Origin: Alnus glutinosa
Lineage: Eukaryota; Streptophyta; Magnoliopsida; Fagales; Betulaceae
DNA: 64,000 nt
Assembly: GCF_958979055.1 (NCBI RefSeq)
Contig: NC_084896.1
Coordinates: 3,410,001 to 3,474,000, forward strand
Direction of reading: 5' to 3'
Below, in pieces: positions 20,285-30,962 of the stretch. The position numbers and the translations under genes were made by a program. The notes below the pieces were generated by a model. The model was given only the letters and a program-made list of their open reading frames with translations, searched no databases and was not told where the DNA came from. Within the stretch, counting starts at the first letter, position 1. Each line of letters opens with the position of its first letter.

Positions 20285-21737
20285 GCTAGCTCTTTATTCA
20301 GCACTCTGAAGTCATTGAAGATTTATTACTGAATACAACTTCACAAGCATAGCAAGCATTTAAAAACTGTTAAATCTGATGTGAAGTATCTAATCCAGTC
20401 ACTGGCTGATTCATGTGATTTGCTTGATTGAGTTGGTTTAAGGTTGATAGTTATCTGGTATCTCAATACTGCTGTCCTTGGTGCCTGCTGGATTGGTTTT
20501 TTCAGTAGTCTAAGGAGGGATCTACCCTCCTCGACTGATTTTATAATTTCATGTGCTGAAGCCGTAAAATCATGTTTTCTGCAGAGAAAGCAACATAAAG
20601 GATCTCTGCAACAAAAGCTGTGTAAAACAGTGCGGCAGGTCTTCTGTTTGCTAGAGCTTCTATGTCAATAACTGCTGGGAGAGTGGATAGTTCTTCTGAT
20701 ATTGAGCTTCTCCGGTGAATTTTCTTAAGGTATTCAGATTCTTCTAAGCAAGAGCATGAGGAGATAGCATGCTGATTTGATTTCTTGCATCCTTGTAGTC
20801 GCACCTATTTTCAGTTGCACATAGTATACTCTTACAGAAGATCTAACCATGATTGTTATGATCAAAAAAATATTAATAGGGTCTTCTTATTTCTGAAAGA
20901 ACATATTTTTTTATTAAATTTTCTTATACTTCTTCTTCTTGGTGAAATTGAGATGGAATTGTACTAGAATTGTAAAAATTGCTAGCTAGGATAGTGGACT
21001 CTTGATGCCTTTCTCCAGAAAAAGAAAACTCAACTAGCTGGATCTCTTGAAAATTAGTTGAAAGTTTTTAAGATTTTGTATAACTTATATCTAAAGTTCA
21101 TTTATAGGAATGTCCATCCCCCACCCTTGTTGAGAAGGAAGGGACAAAAGGTTGTACATCCATCACTGCCATGATGATGCTTTTATGGAATTTGAGAATA
21201 TCTAAAGTTGAATATTGTTGGATATCTAAGGTCACTGAAATATTTAGATTTATGAAATTGAGTACATTTTGTGGGTACCATGTACGAAATGAACGGGGTA
21301 CTTCAATTTTTTTAGCAACCATTTTTCTTGCACATAATCATCTTATATTAGGGCAGTTTCAGATGATTTGCTAGGAAGCTTTTATTTGTTCCATACTGAT
21401 TTTATTTGAATGCATTTTAATTTGATTCCTACATGTTTTGCATACTCCCCTTGTTATTTTGGCTAATGAATTTGCTTCTGGTTTTTCAACCTGAATATGA
21501 TATTACTTGATTATTTGTCCCTTAATACAAAATTCTAGGGCCCAAGTTTTTGTTTTTCTATTTGAATCCTTTTTGCTTTGTCAGTTATTCTTTTAAGTAT
21601 AATCTTGAGAAACTACACATACCCCCTCAAACTAACACTCAATTTGTAATACCCCCCAAACTACCAAAAATTTGCAATGTATAAGAGCCTAATCTGTGCT
21701 TCTGTACCCCAGTAATAAATTCTTGCCAAGAAATAAT
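20285..21737. other. Spacer between PPR remnant and copia element
   Basis: The first part is probably the former 3' UTR and flank of the PPR gene. About 21608-21690 (CCCCTCAAACTAACACTCAA and similar) resembles the ends of MITE-type elements. From about 21715 the sequence matches distal SAUR upstream DNA. No gene was recognised. Confidence 0.4.
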
Positions 21738-22177
21738 TGAAAAATACAAGTGACAAACTGGTTTGGTTGCTTGACCAAAGCCAGTGCTGTTTGCTATTAT
21801 TTATAGAGTAAGTTTTACATTTGTTTGGGAAGAATTGTACAAGGCTTTTTACAAACAGAGTTGTGTGAGATGTAACACAAAAAGGGAAAAAGTAGTTTGC
21901 TGAGTTTGACAACTCTTGAGTCAACCGGGAAACACTGAGGTGTAATATGCAGCAGAAATCCTGGAGGGAATCAGGCTGCAAGTCTGCTGTGCAGACTGTT
22001 CCAGACAGAAGCTAAGGGTAGGCTGCAAGTCTGCTGTCTTGGGATCATGTGCATGTTGAATCCAAGGAAAATAATGCTGAGAAAGATCTTAGAAAATATA
22101 GGTTGAGTAACGGCTACTAGCCGTTACTTGCTGGAAACTTGTCTCCTTCTTCTTCAACTTGATTTTCTCCCTTAACA
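21738..22177 (-). repeat. 3' LTR of the copia element
   Basis: 440 bp, TG...CA ends, no difference seen from the 5' LTR. It contains the end of the polyprotein frame. Confidence 0.95.
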
Positions 22178-25100
22178 CCCCCCCGCAAACTGATGGGGGG
22201 AAGAACCATCAGTTTGTCACGAAGGAAAGAGAACCGGGCAGCAGTATGTCCCTTGGTGAAGATATCAGCTAGTTGTTCAAGAGTAGAGATATGCTTTAGT
22301 TGGATATCTTGATTGAGAACTTTTTCCCGAACAAAATGAATGTCTACTTCAATGTGTTTGGTGCGGGCATGATTGACTGGATTGGATGCAATGGCAAGAG
22401 CACCAGAGTTGTCACACCAAAGAAGAGGTGGAGAAGGAAGAATTACTCGAAGTTCTTTTAGAAGCATACGCAGCCAATACATCTCTGCAGTAGCCAAGGA
22501 CAGTGATCTATATTCGGCCTCAGTACTTGATCTAGAAACAATGTGCTGTTTCTTGGCAGTCCAGGAGATCAGATTTGGTCCAAGAAAGATGCCAAAACCA
22601 GTAGTAGATCTTCTATCATCTGGATTGCCTGCCCAATCCGAGTCACAGTAGGCAGTGATGGTGATTGGCCCTTTGCTGTATTGTAGACCATGATCAATGG
22701 ATCCCTTAAGATATCTCAAGATGCGTTTGGCAGCTGTGAGGTGAGTAGATGTTGGTGCATGCATATGTTGACACAATTGATTGACTGAGTATGCTATCTC
22801 GGGTCTAGTAAGAGTTACATACTGCAGTGCCCCAACAATATGGCGATAGATGGTAGGATTGGGCAGAGGAATTCCATCATATTTTGACATTTTTGAACCT
22901 GCAACAGATGGAGCTGGATAAGGTTTAGAATCTGTCATTTGAGTCCGGTCAAGGAGGTCTATGATATATTTAGACTGACGAAGGTGGAGACCAGAAGTAT
23001 CTCGGGTAGCTTGAATGCCCAGAAAATAGCTAAGTTCACCAAGGTCTTTGATGGCAAAATCTGATTTGAGCTTGCTGAGAATCCAGGAGATGGTAGCTTT
23101 GTGATTACCAGTCAGAATGATATCATCAACATAAACTAGTATGAAGATGTGGACTTGGCTAGTGTGATAAATGAAGAGAGAGGGATCCAATTGAGATCCT
23201 TGAAATCCAATTTCCAGAAGTGCTTGAGAGAAACGAGTGAACCAAGCTCTAGGAGCTTGTTTCAAGCCATAAAGGGATTTGTGGAGTTTACAAACATGAT
23301 CTGGATAGGAATGGTGGACAAAGCCTTGGGGTTGCTCCATGTAAACTTCTTCATCCAGCTCCCCATGGAGAAAAGCATTAGAAACATCCAGTTGATTAAT
23401 GGACCAATCAAACTGAACCGCTAGAGCTAGGACAAGTCGAATTGTTGCTGGTTTTATGACAGGGCTAAAGGTCTCATAGTAGTCCACACCATTGAGTTGA
23501 TCAAACCCTTTGGCAACTAATCTAGCTTTGTGTCTATCCACACTACCATCTGATTTCTGTTTGATTTTGAACACCCATTTATTTCTAACAACATTATGAT
23601 GAGGTGGTCTTGGGCACAAGGACCAAGTGTTGTTAGAAATCAATGCTTGATATTCAAGATTCATGGCATTAACCCACTCGGGTTTGGTGGCAGCCTGTTT
23701 GAAAGTTGTAGGCTCTGGAGGTAAGAGACAAGTGTGAAGGGCATGCAAAGGGTGTCTAAGAGCAGAGAACAAGTGAAAACCAGGGTATTGTTTTGGTTTC
23801 AAGTGACCAGTTTGTGATCTGGTCACCATACGATCAGGTGGTACTTCAAGGGAAGGAGAAGAAGATGTGGAAGAAGGAGGAGGAAGGAAAGGTTGAGGAA
23901 GTTGATGAAGAGTTGAAGGGGAATCTGGTTGAGTGTCTTGATGACTAGATGACTCGTTGGAAGAAGTGGGAGAAGAAGGAATTTCCAGAGAATCAGGTGG
24001 AGAGTCGGATGCTGCAGAAAATGGTGTGTCAGTCGAGTTTTGAGGCTGTGTTGGCTGGGATGTTACTGATTGGTGAGGTGATAAAGATGGAGATGAAGAA
24101 TTTGAGGTATGAGAGAAACTAGAAGGTAGTAGAACTAAGAAATTACCTGGAGAGGCCGTGACTTTGCAGGAACCAAGTGAAAAGGTTGGACTCTTGGCAG
24201 GAAATTGAGTCTCATCAAATATGACATTCCGAGATAAAAACACCTTGTGAGTTGTAGGGTCAAGACACCTGTACCCTTTCTGATTTGAACCATAACCAAT
24301 AAAAATACATGGTTTGCTTCTGAATGACAGTTTATGGTTTGCATATGGCCTTAGAAAAGGGTAACATAGACACCCAAAGGCTCGGAGTGATGTGTAATCT
24401 GGAGAATGGTGGAAAAGTTTAGAAAAAGGAGATTCATATTGAAGGACAGGAGATGGAAGTCGGTTGATTAGGAAAGTGGCAGTGAGAAAAGCATCTACCC
24501 AATACTTAGGTGAGAGACCAGATTGAGCAAGAAGAGTTAGTCCCATTTCCACAACATGTCTGTGTTTTCTCTCAGCAATACCATTTTGTTGAGAGGTGTG
24601 GGGACAAGTCAAGCGATGGAGAATGCCATGTTGAGCAACGAATTGCTTGAAAAGTGTGGAGGTATATTCTCCTCCATTGTCACTTTGAAACTTTTGAATT
24701 TTGGTGGAGAAGAGATTTTCAGCAAGTAGTTTGAACTTAACAAAACTTTGATAAACATCACTTTTATTTAAGATAGGATATAACCAGGTGAACCGGCTAT
24801 AATCATCTACAAATAGAACATAGAACTTACAACCACTTAGAGAAGCTACAGGGGATGTCCATACATCCGAGTGAACTAGTTCTAAAGGTCTAGTGGAAGT
24901 TCTAGTAGAATCAAAAAAGGGCAATTGTTTGGATTTTCCAAGTTGACAGGATTCACAAACTCTTGTCCTATCAAGTGAACCAGTGAGGGGCAGACAATGG
25001 TTCTTCAAAATCTGTTGGAAGATGGAGATAGAAGGGTGTCCAAGTCTTTGGTGCCAAACCATATCCGTGGTTTTTACTCCAAGGTGTGCTGTAAGACCCT

Positions 25101-26736
25101 TCCATTTATTTAAGTAGTTGGAGTTGAGAGAGTGGAATGGAATGGGGTACAACCCATTTTCACTTGGTCCCTGGAGCAACACAGCCCCCGTCAGGTTGTC
25201 CTGTACAGAAAAACTAGAGCCAGTGAGGGCAAACCAGCAATCATTGTCAATACAAAACTTATTGATGGAGAGAAGGTTTGCTGAAGCATTTGGACAGTGT
25301 AAGATATTTTTGAGAAGGAATGAAGGCACAGATGAAGTCTTGCTATGAACTAATGAGGAACCAGAATGTTTGATACTCAAACCTGCCCCATTGCCTACTC
25401 CTACAGTGTCGGCACCATCAAAAGGCTGAGGATTGTCAATGTTGGATGAATCTGCAGTGATATGAGTGTTGGCTCCAGAGTCTGCTAACCAGTCTTGTGT
25501 TTCAAAACCTTCATTAAATTGTGCTACCAATGCTGCAAGTTGAGTAGGGGGATGCCTTCCTTGATAGGCAAAGTCCATACGATGATAGCAGTCAAGTGCA
25601 TTGTGACTGCTCTTACCACAGATTTGACAAGGTTGACGAGGTGCTGGAGTTTGAGGTGTTGGAGGTGCTGGAGTCTGAGTGTTGCGGTTTTGAGGGTTTC
25701 CTTGCTGATGGAAGAAATTTGGCCGAAAATGAGGAGGTCTGAAGCTTTGATTGTATGCAGGCTGGTTACCATTTCCTCTGAAGTTGCTTCTGGGAGCAAA
25801 TTGTTGAGGTCGAAAGGTAGGTCTGGGAGGAGGAAATCTAGTTCTTTTGAAATGAGATGGTTCAGGTGTGTGATGAATGTTCTGATTTTGCTTGGCATGC
25901 AAAGCAAAGGATCCTGTTTCTGGTGTGATAGTGGGGCGTTGCTGGTTTTCCAGTAGTATCTCATGGTTCAGAAGTTCAGATTGAAAATCAACAAAGGTCA
26001 TATCATGATCACGGGTAGCAAAGGAATGAATGGTAACAAAGGTGTGAAACATAGGGTTCAAACCACTTACAACAAAGGAGATGAGGTCATCATCATCTAT
26101 GGGTTTTCCAGCAGCAGATAATTGATCTGCCCATTGTTTAGCTTGATTCAAGTATTCAGTGCACGAACGACTTCCCTGCTGCAAGCTTTGTAACTGCCGC
26201 TTGAGATGGGAAATTCTGGACTTGGACTGAGACGCATAGCGTGTTGCAAGAGTAGTCCAAGCTTCATACGATGTCTTCAAACCATACATCGTGGATACAA
26301 TGGAAGGTGAAAGTGAACAAATGATCCAACTCAAGAGAAGTTGGTCTTTCTTCTGCCATGTAACATAGGCAGGGTTTAGGACTTGAACATTTTCAGAATT
26401 AACCACAAATTGTGGTGGACACAGGTCAGTGCCATCAACTAGACCTTGGAGATCATTGCCTCGGAGGATGGGTTGGAACTGAGCCACCCAGGCCAAGTAG
26501 TTTGGTCCTTCAAGTTTAAAGAGTTGTGAGCAAGCCGGCATGGTGGAAAGGGGAGAGGTAATTTCAGTTGGTGGATTTGAGGATGTAGCTGAGTTGTTAG
26601 GATTCGAGATGGGGTTGGAAGCAGGTGGTGTGGTTTGCTGAGAGGAAGGATCAGTATTGGCAGGGTTGGAAGCTGGAGATGTGTTCTGCTGAGAGGAAGA
26701 GGCAGAGTTGGCAGAGGAAGGATTGGTGTTGGTCAT
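22117..26736 (-). CDS. copia gag-pol polyprotein
   Basis: One open frame of 1539 codons. Domains in copia order: gag with a CCHC knuckle (CQICGKSSHNALDC, near 25.6 kb), protease (DSGANTH, near 25.47 kb), integrase (HQRLGHPS, FQSDNGGEYTS), reverse transcriptase (YVDDIILTG, near 23.12 kb) and RNase H (YCDSDWAGNPDDRRSTTG). Integrase before RT places it in Ty1/copia. The start MTNTNPSS follows the primer site; the frame remains open a little further into the LTR. It ends within the 3' LTR. The antisense open frames here are shadows. Confidence 0.92.
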   Translation of the reverse strand: MTNTNPSSANSASSSQQNTSPASNPANTDPSSQQTTPPASNPISNPNNSATSSNPPTEITSPLSTMPACSQLFKLEGPNYLAWVAQFQPILRGNDLQGLVDGTDLCPPQFVVNSENVQVLNPAYVTWQKKDQLLLSWIICSLSPSIVSTMYGLKTSYEAWTTLATRYASQSKSRISHLKRQLQSLQQGSRSCTEYLNQAKQWADQLSAAGKPIDDDDLISFVVSGLNPMFHTFVTIHSFATRDHDMTFVDFQSELLNHEILLENQQRPTITPETGSFALHAKQNQNIHHTPEPSHFKRTRFPPPRPTFRPQQFAPRSNFRGNGNQPAYNQSFRPPHFRPNFFHQQGNPQNRNTQTPAPPTPQTPAPRQPCQICGKSSHNALDCYHRMDFAYQGRHPPTQLAALVAQFNEGFETQDWLADSGANTHITADSSNIDNPQPFDGADTVGVGNGAGLSIKHSGSSLVHSKTSSVPSFLLKNILHCPNASANLLSINKFCIDNDCWFALTGSSFSVQDNLTGAVLLQGPSENGLYPIPFHSLNSNYLNKWKGLTAHLGVKTTDMVWHQRLGHPSISIFQQILKNHCLPLTGSLDRTRVCESCQLGKSKQLPFFDSTRTSTRPLELVHSDVWTSPVASLSGCKFYVLFVDDYSRFTWLYPILNKSDVYQSFVKFKLLAENLFSTKIQKFQSDNGGEYTSTLFKQFVAQHGILHRLTCPHTSQQNGIAERKHRHVVEMGLTLLAQSGLSPKYWVDAFLTATFLINRLPSPVLQYESPFSKLFHHSPDYTSLRAFGCLCYPFLRPYANHKLSFRSKPCIFIGYGSNQKGYRCLDPTTHKVFLSRNVIFDETQFPAKSPTFSLGSCKVTASPGNFLVLLPSSFSHTSNSSSPSLSPHQSVTSQPTQPQNSTDTPFSAASDSPPDSLEIPSSPTSSNESSSHQDTQPDSPSTLHQLPQPFLPPPSSTSSSPSLEVPPDRMVTRSQTGHLKPKQYPGFHLFSALRHPLHALHTCLLPPEPTTFKQAATKPEWVNAMNLEYQALISNNTWSLCPRPPHHNVVRNKWVFKIKQKSDGSVDRHKARLVAKGFDQLNGVDYYETFSPVIKPATIRLVLALAVQFDWSINQLDVSNAFLHGELDEEVYMEQPQGFVHHSYPDHVCKLHKSLYGLKQAPRAWFTRFSQALLEIGFQGSQLDPSLFIYHTSQVHIFILVYVDDIILTGNHKATISWILSKLKSDFAIKDLGELSYFLGIQATRDTSGLHLRQSKYIIDLLDRTQMTDSKPYPAPSVAGSKMSKYDGIPLPNPTIYRHIVGALQYVTLTRPEIAYSVNQLCQHMHAPTSTHLTAAKRILRYLKGSIDHGLQYSKGPITITAYCDSDWAGNPDDRRSTTGFGIFLGPNLISWTAKKQHIVSRSSTEAEYRSLSLATAEMYWLRMLLKELRVILPSPPLLWCDNSGALAIASNPVNHARTKHIEVDIHFVREKVLNQDIQLKHISTLEQLADIFTKGHTAARFSFLRDKLMVLPPISLRGGVKGENQVEEEGDKFPASNG

Positions 26737-26770
26737 TGTTTGAGCGTTGGCTATCAAGGCTCTGATACCA

Positions 26771-27210
26771 TGAAAAATACAAGTGACAAACTGGTTTGGT
26801 TGCTTGACCAAAGCCAGTGCTGTTTGCTATTATTTATAGAGTAAGTTTTACATTTGTTTGGGAAGAATTGTACAAGGCTTTTTACAAACAGAGTTGTGTG
26901 AGATGTAACACAAAAAGGGAAAAAGTAGTTTGCTGAGTTTGACAACTCTTGAGTCAACCGGGAAACACTGAGGTGTAATATGCAGCAGAAATCCTGGAGG
27001 GAATCAGGCTGCAAGTCTGCTGTGCAGACTGTTCCAGACAGAAGCTAAGGGTAGGCTGCAAGTCTGCTGTCTTGGGATCATGTGCATGTTGAATCCAAGG
27101 AAAATAATGCTGAGAAAGATCTTAGAAAATATAGGTTGAGTAACGGCTACTAGCCGTTACTTGCTGGAAACTTGTCTCCTTCTTCTTCAACTTGATTTTC
27201 TCCCTTAACA
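26771..27210 (-). repeat. 5' LTR of the copia element
   Basis: 440 bp, identical by eye to the other LTR, and directly adjoining the tRNA-Met primer site. Confidence 0.95.
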
Positions 27211-27405
27211 ATAATGGCCATATGTGCCTACATGTCTAAACCTGTCCTCCATTTTCTAGCGGTCAGCCAGTGGTTTAGAGTTATCTTTGATTAAACTGGG
27301 CCCTTGTAGGTTGCTCAACCAGAACAGCTTGCCCAAAACTTTTTCCAGAAAACATATGAAGTCTCAATCACTGTCATGTCCTTGACGATGAGTTGGAAGA
27401 CAGCT

Positions 27406-27507
27406 CCATGTGATCCTTCAAATGCTTATGTTTCGAGCAAATCCCCACCAGAATGCCTCTACACCATTCACTCCACATTTCAGATACTTCAAATGCTTAT
27501 ATATACA
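27406..27507 (+). promoter_or_regulatory. Promoter of A3, close to the copia 5' LTR
   Basis: CCATGTGATCC at 27406-27416 and TTATATATAC at 27498-27507. The LTR ends about 195 bp upstream of the E-box, so the proximal promoter is intact but the distal part has been displaced by 5.5 kb. Confidence 0.65.
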
Positions 27508-27620
27508 TACACATATCATTCCATATCCAAACCAAGACCTCTCACGTCTTGTGCTCTCAAATCCTTTACTTTCTTCTCCCTTTCATTTGTGATCTTCACC
27601 AGCTTTCTGGGCAGATAGCA

Positions 27621-27926
27621 ATGGCCATTCGTTTGCCTGGTGTTATAAATGCTAAGAACATTCTCCGCAGATCAAACTCATTTGCAAAGAGAGCAGCTTC
27701 AAGATTTATGGATGTTCCAAAAGGCCACCTTGCTATATACGTTGGAGAGAGCGAAAAGAAGCGATTCGTAGTTCCAGTATCACTTCTGAACCACCCTTCA
27801 TTTCAAGAATTGCTAGGCATGGCTGAGGAAGAATTTGGATTTGATCATCCAATGGGAGGTCTCACAATTCCCTGCAGCGAAGACTTTTTCATTGGTCTCA
27901 CTTCTTGCTTACATGAATTGTTGTAA
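27621..27926 (+). CDS. SAUR: SAUR family protein, A/F chimera (copy A3)
   Basis: 101 aa. The N-terminal part is A-type ([28 protein letters not shown]). The C-terminus ([15 protein letters not shown]) and the whole 3' flank are F-type, matching F2 at 32.8 kb, including the GCAGAAGAAGAGATGGGGAT stretch. This suggests unequal crossover or gene conversion between A and F copies. Residues RAASRFMD are unique to this copy. SAUR signatures are complete. It lies in the spacer between the inverted arms, about 410 bp downstream of the copia insertion, and is convergent with E3. Confidence 0.95.
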   Translation: MAIRLPGVINAKNILRRSNSFAKRAASRFMDVPKGHLAIYVGESEKKRFVVPVSLLNHPSFQELLGMAEEEFGFDHPMGGLTIPCSEDFFIGLTSCLHELL

Positions 27927-27929
27927 TAC

Positions 27930-29332
27930 ATAAACAAGCAGTGCCAATTTTGTAAATCCATATATATTCTTCATTTGTTTTTAGCAGAAGAAGAGATGGG
28001 GATTGACTACCTACCCTGAGTTTTTCTAATCAAATCATTGCAGTTTCTCTTAAATTGATGATCTTTTCATTCTGTGATATTTCAAGCCCATTCAATTTTG
28101 TTCGATTTGGCATGTTTTTCTATTGATGATAGTAGGCATTGATTTTCATGGTTTCTTCTAATTTCTGCTCCAATCAATTGTCTTCTTGAAAAGAATGAGC
28201 AACCTTCTCGAAAATTTGTATGGAATCATCAATAAAAGGTATCATTTTTAATGGAAAATATTTTTCGCTTATATTTTCTCTTAGTACTTGTAGATCTCAA
28301 AATGTTTATTAATCAATTGATTGAATGCAGTACTGTCTAAAGTTATGAAGATCAAATCTCTTTGATACCACATCCAACTATAACATCAGTTAATATGCTA
28401 ATTCAGAATCAATGGAATAATGAACAAGAACCATGTGCAAGAGATTTGCATAGGGGGCGTGCAAATAATATTATGCTAAGAAGAATTGACCCAAGTGAAA
28501 CTTTGAATCATACTATAACAGGTGGGTAAATTTATTTGGGTTGCACAATGAGGTAGCCCTACCTTCCCTAACATTCCTTATCCCTCATGTGAACAGGAAT
28601 AAATCATAAATCTCTGGTATAACACAAAAAGATTTTACCAATCATGGTAACTACATGCATCCTTAAAAATTGGTAACTACTTATCCTAAAGGCATATCAT
28701 ACAAGAGTCTAATTTGATCCCCAATAACATATTTCTTGTGAATAATTTCTTTACAAGAATATATAACTTGGGTCCAGACTAATCTCTGAAATTTAGCCTT
28801 TTGATGAGCCAGCAATCCATAAGCCTATAGTTTATCCTTTAGATCAGCCAATATATAGAATTTCGAAACAGCTTCCTAACACAAAGTTGATAGACACTAA
28901 AGTTCAAGTTTGTTTATGATAGGATGTGGTGCAAACCAAAACCTGGCTCAGTTTTGATGATTTCATCATTTGGTTTTAATTGAACTCTGTGTACAATGGA
29001 GAAACTTTCTGGGTACTTAAAAAAAAATGTTCTAATAAACCGTTGAAGATAACCCTTACATAACAAAGCTACAGACTATCATCCATAGAAAAACATGCAA
29101 AATTAAATAAAATTAAAGGGCTTGGAAATATCATAGAATCTTAAGAGGATCAATCTAAACTGAAAGGTAATCTCAGTTTTACATTTGTTAGGAGAGTGTT
29201 AGAGAAACTGCAAGAATTCTATTTGTAACATTTTTAGTGGGTAATCAACCCCCATTACTTCTGCCATGAATAAATAAAGAATATGCATGGATTTACAAAA
29301 CTGTCTTTGCTATTCTATTTTAGTGCCGCGTA
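27930..29332. other. A3-E3 convergent spacer
   Basis: F-type 3' flank (to about 28.3 kb) followed by E-type 3' flank, the same arrangement and orientation as 33.06-35.94 kb but without the MITE. It thus preserves the unoccupied MITE site near 28.64 kb (AAAAAGATTTTACCAATC). No gene is visible. Confidence 0.5.
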
Positions 29333-29635
29333 TCAGAATTCATGTAAGCTAGAAGTGAGATCAATGAAGATGTCTTCACTGCAAGGAATTGTGAGACCAC
29401 CCATTGGATGATGGAATCCAAATTCTTCCTCAGCCTTGTTTAGCAATTCTTGAAATGAAGGCTGGTTCAAGAATGATATGGGAACTACATATCGCTTCTT
29501 TTCACTCTCTCCAACATATACTGCTAGGTAGCCTTTTGGAACATCAGCAAATCTTGGAGCTGCTTGCTTTCCAAATGAGTTTGACCGGCGTAGAATGTGC
29601 TTAGCATGTGCAATACCAGGTAAACGAATTGCCAT
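29333..29635 (-). CDS. SAUR: SAUR family protein, subfamily E (copy E3)
   Basis: 100 aa, with [20 protein letters not shown] then [15 protein letters not shown]. Three changes are unique among E copies: Gly in FGKQ, Pro in AAPRF, and Tyr in KKRYVVP. The core [13 protein letters not shown] is intact. It belongs to the spacer block that is a partial direct copy of the right arm (F-E-C order with D missing). Confidence 0.94.
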   Translation of the reverse strand: MAIRLPGIAHAKHILRRSNSFGKQAAPRFADVPKGYLAVYVGESEKKRYVVPISFLNQPSFQELLNKAEEEFGFHHPMGGLTIPCSEDIFIDLTSSLHEF

Positions 29636-29752
29636 TTCTATCTATCTGTATTTTTCTCAGAAAGATGGTGAAGATCACAAATGAAAGCTGGAAAGGGAGA
29701 AGAAAGTAAGGATTTGATATCAGAGGATCTGAAGACGTGATCTGGCTGTGAA

Positions 29753-29877
29753 AGGATATATATATATATATATAACTATAGATGAGTAGTGTGTTAAGTC
29801 CCTAAAATGTGGAGCGAGTGGTGTAGAGGGATCCAGGTGGGGTTGGTGAGAGACATGGCATTTGAAGGATCACATGG
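29753..29877 (-). promoter_or_regulatory. Promoter of E3 with AuxRE and (TA)n at the TATA position
   Basis: GGATCACATGG at 29867-29877 and GAGACA (TGTCTC on the coding strand) at 29850-29855. At the TATA position there is a TA dinucleotide run (about 29756-29774), longer than the short TATATATAA of E4, so the core promoter of this copy has a microsatellite. Confidence 0.65.
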
Positions 29878-29879
29878 AC

Positions 29880-30962
29880 CTGTCTTTCTACTTATCATGA
29901 AGAAATTGGTAGTGATTGAGACTTTGGAACACGCTGAGCACAAGCCACAAGGATTTGCTGGGAGAACAACCTACAAGGGACCCTAGCTGTTGAATATATG
30001 GATTGGAGAAAAATTTACACCAACTGGCTGACCTCCTGCTATGAAAGACAGGGTTAGACATATATGGAAAGCACATGATGTATGTTCTACAAGTAGTCAT
30101 GTCTGGAGCAAGTATTGCATTGTAAGTGATAATACTATTCCAAGCAACTGTAACAATCACCAGTAGACATATCAAATTTTAGGTGTCGACTCCTAGCACA
30201 ACAAGTTTCTTCTCTTTCTCCAACATTTTTGTTCACTTTTGTTATGATCTCATACTCTGTTAGGATTGTCGAGAGTATGGGATTTAGTGAAGAGTTAAGA
30301 GAAAATGGAGAGAAAACACATGGAGTTCATGTACAGTGTGCCTATGTCTACAAGAACGAGTAGCTAATTTCACCTCAAGAATCTATCCCTGTGGACTTCA
30401 TACTAGAGACCAGTGTTACTTCAGAATATTAGCCACCATTTCTAACGTAATGAAAGGAAGAGATAGTAACAACTGCATCTGTTGAATATTATGTTGACAG
30501 ACTCCATACTAGCCAAATTCTTTTAACTAGCTAGATCGAAACATTAGAAAGTGAAAACACATAACAATGGATCAAAGACTTGAGAAAATGTTGGTTCCTC
30601 TTCGTTAATTAGTCTTTGTGAATAGGCAAAGTGTGAATTCAATTATTAAAAGAAGAAGATGGATCAGATGATGATAAGAATCAACGGCTCCATTTGTTAA
30701 ATTTTTTTATTTCTGTCTTTGATTTTCTCTTCTCAAAACAAAAATATTAACAAATAACTAAAACACAAAACACTTACAAAAACACAAAAACAATTTCACC
30801 TTTATGTTACATCATAACACTTTCTCAAATAAAAAAACAAAAGGCACTGCCAAATCACATCGACAAGCAAAGCCGTTATATTCAATTGTGTATAACCATG
30901 TGGTTTTTGAAAACAAGTAAGCCTTGATCGAATTGTTAGTGTTTCGTAATGGCAGTTATATT
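29880..30962. other. E3 distal upstream / former D-E spacer
   Basis: Matches 36.5-37.93 kb in the same orientation (for example AACAATGGATCAAAGACTTG). The match ends near 30935, where C-type 3' sequence begins, so the D gene has been lost from this block. No gene is visible. Confidence 0.5.

Larger units (their letters stand above)
21738..27210 (-). mobile_element. Ty1/copia LTR retrotransposon, looks whole and very young
   Basis: 5473-bp element on the minus strand. Its two 440-bp LTRs (21738-22177 and 26771-27210) begin TG, end CA and appear identical by eye. The target duplication is ATAAT (21733-21737 and 27211-27215). Next to the 5' LTR (right side) is a primer site matching initiator tRNA-Met (TGGTATCAGAGC, 26759-26770). 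A G-rich polypurine tract (22178-22185) precedes the 3' LTR. One long gag-pol frame lies between. Identical LTRs imply a very recent insertion; the lineage may be Ale/Retrofit-like, which I hold loosely. It sits in the distal upstream DNA of A3, about 410 bp from that gene's ATG. Confidence 0.95.

Noticed and set aside
25495-25956. Open frames on the opposite strand or other frames inside the copia element
   Set aside because: Shadows of the long gag-pol frame.
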